Source: an uncultured bacterium | Lineage (GTDB): Bacteria; Bacteroidota; Bacteroidia; Bacteroidales; Paludibacteraceae | NCBI GenBank assembly: GCA_947074225.1 | Contig: CAMTOX010000017.1 | Span: 1 to 12,507 of the forward strand | Length of the DNA stretch: 12,507 bases | Direction of reading: 5' to 3' | In this document: positions 8,501 to 12,507 of the stretch, in pieces | How positions within the stretch are numbered: position 1 is the first letter of the stretch | How the letters are laid out: each line of letters opens with the position of its first letter | Notes under the pieces: generated by a model | Database searches by the model: none | The model's input: the letters and a program-made list of their open reading frames with translations, nothing else | Told to the model about the DNA's origin: nothing | Made by a program: the position numbers and the translations under genes

Positions 8501-9973
8501 ATGCATATGAAGAAAATAGATTGTTTTATTATTGCCGAAGATCAAGAAGCGCTGAAAGCTACGTTAGCATCGTTTGATGCCTCTTCAGTAGTGAATGAGA
8601 TTTACCTAATGACCAAAGATAATGAAGAGGTAGAATCTCGCAAAAGCTTTATTATTAATTCGCTATATAGTAGCGATACCATACAGAAGATTGCTTCAAA
8701 GTCGGAAGCAGAGTATACGCTTATCTATTGTAAGCAGAGCGTCTTATCATTAGGACAATTTGCTTTAGAGCGTATGGTACAGGTTGCCGATAGTTGTGGC
8801 GCAGGATTACTCTATAGCGACTACTATCAACTTATTGATGGCACCCTTAAGGCAAATCCGGTGATTGACTATCAAGAAGGTAGTTTGCGCGACGATTTCA
8901 ACTTCGGCTCTCTTTTACTCTATCGTACTTCGGCTCTTAAAGAGGCCATTAATAGCTGCAATAGCAACTATCGTTATGCAGGGCTATACGACTTGCGTTT
9001 AGTAGTGAGTCGCCAATGGGAGTTATTCCATCTAAACGAATATCTATATACCGAAATAGAAGAAGATACTCGTAAAAGTGGCGAGAAACAGTTTGACTAT
9101 GTAGACCCCAAGAATAGAGAGGTCCAAAAGGAGATGGAAGCTGCATGTACAGCGCATTTAAGAGCTATTGGAGGTTATTTGGCTCCAGTGTTTGAATCGG
9201 TCGATTTCGACAAATACGAGGGAGATTTTCAATATGAAGCCTCAATCATTATACCGGTACGTAACCGCGTGCGCACCATTGAAGATGCCATAAAATCGGC
9301 ACTTCGTCAAGTGGGCACCTCATCGTTCAACGTCATTGTTGTAGACAACTACTCTGACGATGGCACTAGCGAGATTATTTCGGCCTATGCAAAGAAAGAT
9401 AACCGTGTTATTCACCTCATACCAAAACGTAAAGATTTAGGTATTGGAGGTTGCTGGAATGTGGGTGTAGAAAATATGTACTGTGGTAAATTTGCGGTGC
9501 AACTAGACTCGGACGATGTATATCAAGATGCTTTTACCTTACGCAAAATAGTGAATGCTTTTTACGATCAGAACTGCGCTATGGTAATAGGGTCATATAC
9601 AATGACCAACCGAAACATGGAACCTATTCCTCCAGGATTGATAGATCATAAAGAGTGGACCCCAGACAATGGTCGCAACAACGCTCTACGCATTAATGGT
9701 TTAGGTGCCCCACGTGCTTTCTTTACTCCAATATTACGTGAATTAAAGGTACCAAATACCAGCTATGGTGAAGATTATGCTTTAGGTTTAACTTTCAGTA
9801 GGAACTATCAGATAGGAAGAATATACGATTCTTTGTATCTTTGCCGCCGTTGGGAAGGGAATTCAGACGCTTCCTTAAGCGTTGAGAAGATGAATGCACA
9901 TAACCTATACAAAGATCGGTTACGCACTATAGAGCTGAAGGCTCGTATTGCCATGAACCAAAAGAACAGATAA
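8501..9973 (+). CDS. Two-part family 2 glycosyltransferase
   Basis: Probably cytoplasmic enzyme of 490 residues transferring a sugar from a nucleotide donor; acceptor unknown. The C-terminal half is a clear GT-A/GT2 domain: [19 protein letters not shown] at 246-264, [14 protein letters not shown] at 280-293, the metal-binding LDSDD at 335-339, GEDYAL at 423-428 as a candidate acid/base region, and CRRWEGN at 448-454. The N-terminal half (about 4-235) has a similar layout in weaker form: [20 protein letters not shown] at the start, LLYSDYY at 103-109 in place of DxD, and [14 protein letters not shown] further on, so it reads as a degenerate second GT-A domain. No membrane segments are seen. 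Two in-frame ATGs (8501 and 8507) are possible starts. The 17-base gap to the preceding stop makes co-transcription with the amidase-like gene very likely, which ties it to envelope glycan synthesis or modification. Confidence 0.85.
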   Translation: MHMKKIDCFIIAEDQEALKATLASFDASSVVNEIYLMTKDNEEVESRKSFIINSLYSSDTIQKIASKSEAEYTLIYCKQSVLSLGQFALERMVQVADSCGAGLLYSDYYQLIDGTLKANPVIDYQEGSLRDDFNFGSLLLYRTSALKEAINSCNSNYRYAGLYDLRLVVSRQWELFHLNEYLYTEIEEDTRKSGEKQFDYVDPKNREVQKEMEAACTAHLRAIGGYLAPVFESVDFDKYEGDFQYEASIIIPVRNRVRTIEDAIKSALRQVGTSSFNVIVVDNYSDDGTSEIISAYAKKDNRVIHLIPKRKDLGIGGCWNVGVENMYCGKFAVQLDSDDVYQDAFTLRKIVNAFYDQNCAMVIGSYTMTNRNMEPIPPGLIDHKEWTPDNGRNNALRINGLGAPRAFFTPILRELKVPNTSYGEDYALGLTFSRNYQIGRIYDSLYLCRRWEGNSDASLSVEKMNAHNLYKDRLRTIELKARIAMNQKNR

Positions 9974-10065
9974 AAAACTTTTTAACCTAAATAACTTATA
10001 AACCAAGAAGAGCAGCGCATGATGTAATTACTGAAGGCAAAACTCTAAAAAACATTTCGTTTGTT

Positions 10066-11760
10066 ATGAAACAACAGATTATTGAATGTGTTCCAAATTT
10101 CAGCGAAGGTCGCGATATGGCAGTTATCAAAGCCATTACCGATGCTATTGAGTCAGTAGATGGTATAAAATTATTGGACGTAGATCCAGGTGAAGCTACC
10201 AATCGCACCGTAGTTACCTTTGTAGGTGAACCTACAGCAGTTCTCGAAGCAGCCTTCCAAGGAGTGAAGAAAGCTCAGGAGTTGATAGATATGCGCCAAC
10301 ACCATGGAGCACATCCACGTATGGGTGCTACCGACGTTTGTCCGTTAGTGCCAGTATCTGGAGTCACCTTAGAAGAGTGTGCAGAGTATGCTCGTCAATT
10401 AGGAAAACGTATTGGCGAGGAGCTAAACATCCCTGTTTACGCATACGAATCGGCAGCCTTAAAGCCAGAGCGTAGAAATCTTGCCGTATGCCGCAAAGGT
10501 GAATACGAAGCTCTTTCTAAACGTTTCGGGGTAGCCGAAGAGGCTCCAGACTTTGGACCATCTGTATGGAATGACTCTACCGCTAAGAGTGGTGCTACAG
10601 CAGTAGGAGCACGTAACTTCTTAATTGCAGTAAACTATAACTTAAATACCACTTCTACTCGCCGTGCTAACGCTATAGCATTCGACGTACGCGAGAAAGG
10701 ACGTCCGATGCGCGAAGGTGGTTCGCCAGTTGGCAAAGTGATGAAAGATGAGAAGGGTAAAGATATCATGATACCTGGAACATTGAAAGGCACTAAAGCT
10801 ATTGGCTGGTTCATTGATGAATATGGCGTTGCTCAGGTATCGATGAATATTACCGATATTACCGAGACTCCACTACATGTGGCATTCGACGAGGTATGCC
10901 GTGCTGCTGCCGAGCGTGGTATTCGTGTAACAGGTACAGAGATTGTGGGTTTAGTACCTAAAAGTACGTTGATTGATGCGGGTAAATATTTCTCGATGAA
11001 ACAACAACGTTCAGTAGGTGTTAGTGAGAGCGAGTTGATAAAGATTGCCATTAAATCTATGGGATTGGACGACTTGAAACCATTTATTGCCGAAGAGAAG
11101 ATAATAGAATATTTAATTGCCGATAGCAACAAGGCAAGTTTAGTAGGTATGACCTGTACCGGTTTTGCCGAGGAGACAGCCAGTGAGTCGCCAGCACCGG
11201 GTGGTGGTTCTATCGCTGCTTATATGGGTTCTTTAGGTGCAGCTTTAGGGACTATGGTAGCCAATTTATCGAGTCATAAAGCAGGTTGGGATGCGCGTTG
11301 GTTAGAGTTTAGCAACTGGGCCGAGCAAGGTCAGGAGTTGATGAGCCGTCTGCTCTATTTGGTGGATGAAGATACCGAAGCGTTCAACCGTATTATGGGG
11401 GTATTTGGCATGCCTAAGGGCAGTGATGAAGAGAAGGCTGCACGCTCTAAAGCCTTGCAAGAGGCAACGCTTTATGCCACGCAAATTCCTTTGGAAACTA
11501 TGAAAGCATCAATGAAGGTGTTCCCATTAGTTAAGGCTATGGCTGCCGATGGTAATCCAAATTCAGTGTCGGATGCCGGTGTAGGGGCATTAGCTGCACG
11601 TGCTGCAGTGCTTGGAGCACAATTAAACGTGAAAATTAATGCCTCGGGATTGAAAGATCGCACTATTGCCGATGCTTTAGTGGCTGAGGCAGATGCTATG
11701 GCTGCTGAAGCTTGCCAATTAGAGACTGAGGTATTGGCCATTGTGAATAGCAAAATCTAA
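10066..11760 (+). CDS. ftcD: Bifunctional glutamate formimidoyltransferase / formimidoyltetrahydrofolate cyclodeaminase
   Basis: Last step of histidine degradation: moves the formimino group of N-formimino-L-glutamate to tetrahydrofolate, releasing glutamate, then deaminates it to 5,10-methenyl-tetrahydrofolate and ammonia. The 564 residues comprise the N-terminal transferase subdomain (1-180, IIECVPNFSEGRD, and HHGAHPRMGATD with H83 matching catalytic H82 of the porcine enzyme), a C-terminal transferase subdomain (about 181-330, NFLIAVNYNL, AIAFDVRE), a short linker, and a cyclodeaminase domain (about 350-564, FAEETASESPAPGGGSIAAY, NPNSVSDAGVGALAARAA). This fused order matches vertebrate FTCD, whereas many bacteria encode the two activities separately. 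The ATG at 10066 begins directly at the conserved N-terminus. No convincing -7 box is visible in the 92 bases upstream, so read-through from the glycosyltransferase gene cannot be excluded. An intrinsic terminator follows about 100 bases after the stop. Confidence 0.97.
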   Translation: MKQQIIECVPNFSEGRDMAVIKAITDAIESVDGIKLLDVDPGEATNRTVVTFVGEPTAVLEAAFQGVKKAQELIDMRQHHGAHPRMGATDVCPLVPVSGVTLEECAEYARQLGKRIGEELNIPVYAYESAALKPERRNLAVCRKGEYEALSKRFGVAEEAPDFGPSVWNDSTAKSGATAVGARNFLIAVNYNLNTTSTRRANAIAFDVREKGRPMREGGSPVGKVMKDEKGKDIMIPGTLKGTKAIGWFIDEYGVAQVSMNITDITETPLHVAFDEVCRAAAERGIRVTGTEIVGLVPKSTLIDAGKYFSMKQQRSVGVSESELIKIAIKSMGLDDLKPFIAEEKIIEYLIADSNKASLVGMTCTGFAEETASESPAPGGGSIAAYMGSLGAALGTMVANLSSHKAGWDARWLEFSNWAEQGQELMSRLLYLVDEDTEAFNRIMGVFGMPKGSDEEKAARSKALQEATLYATQIPLETMKASMKVFPLVKAMAADGNPNSVSDAGVGALAARAAVLGAQLNVKINASGLKDRTIADALVAEADAMAAEACQLETEVLAIVNSKI

Positions 11761-11840
11761 ATCACAATTTAGTACTTTAATAACTGTTCTTACAATTATT
11801 ATATTGAAATTTTAAATAGTTACTGTTGATAAACGGAGCT

Positions 11841-11859
11841 ATAAAGAACTAACCAAAAA
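11841..11859 (+). repeat. 19-base direct repeat, copy 1
   Basis: The sequence ATAAAGAACTAACCAAAAA occurs here and again, base for base, at 12117-12135. This copy sits immediately before the terminator stem and its A-run overlaps the start of the terminator. Confidence 0.85.
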
Positions 11860-11897
11860 GAGTGGAGATATCTAAAAATAGATATTTCCACTTTTTT
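11855..11897 (+). terminator. Intrinsic terminator after ftcD
   Basis: A 14-base stem (AGTGGAGATATCTA at 11861-11874 with TAGATATTTCCACT at 11879-11892, one G-U pair) closes an AAAA loop and is followed by five T. The A-run before the stem can pair with these T and would let the same structure work on the opposite strand. It should end the ftcD transcript and separate it from hutU. Confidence 0.85.
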
Positions 11898-11955
11898 AAT
11901 ATAATTACAATCGATACTAATTATTTGAATTGTTTATCACTTTGCAGTGACAACT

Positions 11956-11988
11956 TAAAATAAAAGAAGAACTTCAACTTTTATTTTA
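11956..11988. repeat. 11-base inverted repeat, A/T-rich
   Basis: TAAAATAAAAG (11956-11966) and its perfect complement CTTTTATTTTA (11978-11988) flank an 11-base loop. No T-run follows on the plus strand, so a terminator role is doubtful; a protein-binding site or simple A/T-rich chance pairing is possible. Confidence 0.6.
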
Positions 11989-12087
11989 TCATTTATCGTT
12001 ATAAAAGAGAGACCTATATTTTGCTTTTTTCATATTCTAAACCTTTCAATATCACTAAAAATCAGCTGTTTGTTAAATAAAAAATTG

Positions 12088-12095
12088 TATCTTTG
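12088..12095 (+). promoter_or_regulatory. Candidate -7 box (TATCTTTG) for hutU
   Basis: Exact TAnnTTTG match. A TTTG at 12069-12072 could serve as -33 element, though the spacing of 15 bases is shorter than usual. The start site would be near 12102, giving a leader of about 47 bases that contains the second 19-base repeat copy. Confidence 0.6.
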
Positions 12096-12116
12096 GCATC
12101 CTATTCAATAAAGCGA

Positions 12117-12135
12117 ATAAAGAACTAACCAAAAA
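12117..12135 (+). repeat. 19-base direct repeat, copy 2, in the hutU leader
   Basis: Identical to 11841-11859. It ends 13 bases before the hutU ATG and so covers the A-rich region where ribosomes of Bacteroidota would bind. Confidence 0.85.
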
Positions 12136-12148
12136 CAACATAAGCATT

Positions 12149-12507
12149 ATGACTTTCCAAGAAGAAATTCGTGCTGGAATACCAACTATTTTGCCTGAAG
12201 CAAAACCATTTGACCCAGCAATAAATCATGCTCCAAAGCGTAAAGATATTCTTACACCAGCCGAAAAAGAGTTGGCATTAAAGAATGCGCTACGTTATTT
12301 TCCACAAGAATTACATGCTGAATTGGCAAAAGAATTTGCCGAAGAGCTCCACACCTACGGACGTATCTACATGTATCGTCTACGTCCTAATCATGAGATG
12401 AAAGCACGTCATTTAGACGACTACCCACACAATAGTCGTCAGGCGGCAGCCATCATGATGATGTTACAAAACAATTTAGACTATGCGGTAGCACAACACC
12501 CTCATGA
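12149..12507 (+). CDS. hutU: Urocanate hydratase, long type (5' part only)
   Basis: Second step of histidine degradation: NAD-dependent hydration of urocanate to imidazolonepropionate in the cytoplasm. Only 119 residues are visible. They include HAPKRKDILTPAEKELALKN near 31, ALRYFPQELHAELAKEFAEE, the conserved YGRIYMYRLRP at about 75-85, and RQAAAIMMMLQNNLDYAVAQHPH at the window edge. The segment resembles the N-terminus of the longer urocanate hydratases (vertebrate UROC1 and Bacteroidota forms, roughly 670 residues) more than the classic 550-560-residue enzymes of proteobacteria and Bacillus. ATG 12149 follows an A-rich leader with no Shine-Dalgarno sequence. Other hut genes (hutH, hutI) are expected to the right. 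Confidence 0.93.
   Translation, partial: MTFQEEIRAGIPTILPEAKPFDPAINHAPKRKDILTPAEKELALKNALRYFPQELHAELAKEFAEELHTYGRIYMYRLRPNHEMKARHLDDYPHNSRQAAAIMMMLQNNLDYAVAQHPH

Larger units (their letters stand above)
11761..12148. other. 388-base non-coding gap between ftcD and hutU
   Basis: AT-rich and without a credible gene on either strand. In order it holds the first copy of a 19-base repeat (11841-11859), an intrinsic terminator (11855-11897), a small hairpin with stem TCACT/AGTGA (11937-11950, with flanking GTT/AAC pairs at 11932-11934 and 11952-11954), an 11-base A/T-rich inverted repeat (11956-11988), the hutU -7 box (12088-12095) and the second repeat copy (12117-12135) just before the hutU start codon. 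Confidence 0.7.

Noticed and set aside
10056..10063. TTCGTTTG as a -7 box for ftcD
   Set aside because: One mismatch to TAnnTTTG and only two bases before the ATG, so the transcript would start inside the gene.
11472..11753. 93-codon minus-strand frame inside the cyclodeaminase domain
   Set aside because: Low-complexity alanine-rich shadow of a well conserved sense gene.

Overview
The window looks like chromosomal DNA from a member of the order Bacteroidales (phylum Bacteroidota). The support is a SusB-type GH97 alpha-glucosidase beside a SusR-like TPR/transmembrane/HTH regulator, start codons without Shine-Dalgarno sequences but with A-rich leaders, and several matches to the Bacteroidales -7 promoter box TAnnTTTG. 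Genus cannot be decided from what is visible. No tRNA, rRNA, CRISPR array, insertion sequence or phage gene was seen.

Left part, minus strand (1-3973): a starch/maltooligosaccharide-type locus. A membrane-spanning regulator (2282-3931) is transcribed leftward, followed after a 221-base gap by a secreted GH97 alpha-glucosidase (2060 to the window edge, about 30 C-terminal residues missing). Each has its own candidate -7 box. The simplest reading is that the regulator senses a sugar in the periplasm and switches on the glucosidase and probably further genes to the left of the window.

Middle part, plus strand (4041-9973): three genes that appear to act on cell envelope glycans. They are a SpoIID/LytB-domain protein (a lytic transglycosylase family), a large secreted protein in which I read a diverged Amidase_3 (N-acetylmuramoyl-L-alanine amidase) domain split by a golvesin-like beta domain and followed by an FN3 domain and a Rossmann-like C-terminal domain, and a two-part GT2 glycosyltransferase 17 bases further on. 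A SpoIID-like protein next to an amidase of this fold recalls the SpoIID/SpoIIP peptidoglycan-stripping pair of endospore formers, here in a non-sporulating phylum and with an added glycosyltransferase. This is the most interesting part of the window.

Right part, plus strand (10066-12507): histidine degradation. A fused formimidoyltransferase-cyclodeaminase (ftcD) is followed by a strong intrinsic terminator, a 388-base non-coding gap with two further hairpins and a 19-base direct repeat, and then the first 119 codons of a long-type urocanate hydratase (hutU) with its own promoter. Together they belong to the pathway histidine to urocanate to imidazolonepropionate to formiminoglutamate to glutamate, with the one-carbon unit passed to tetrahydrofolate.
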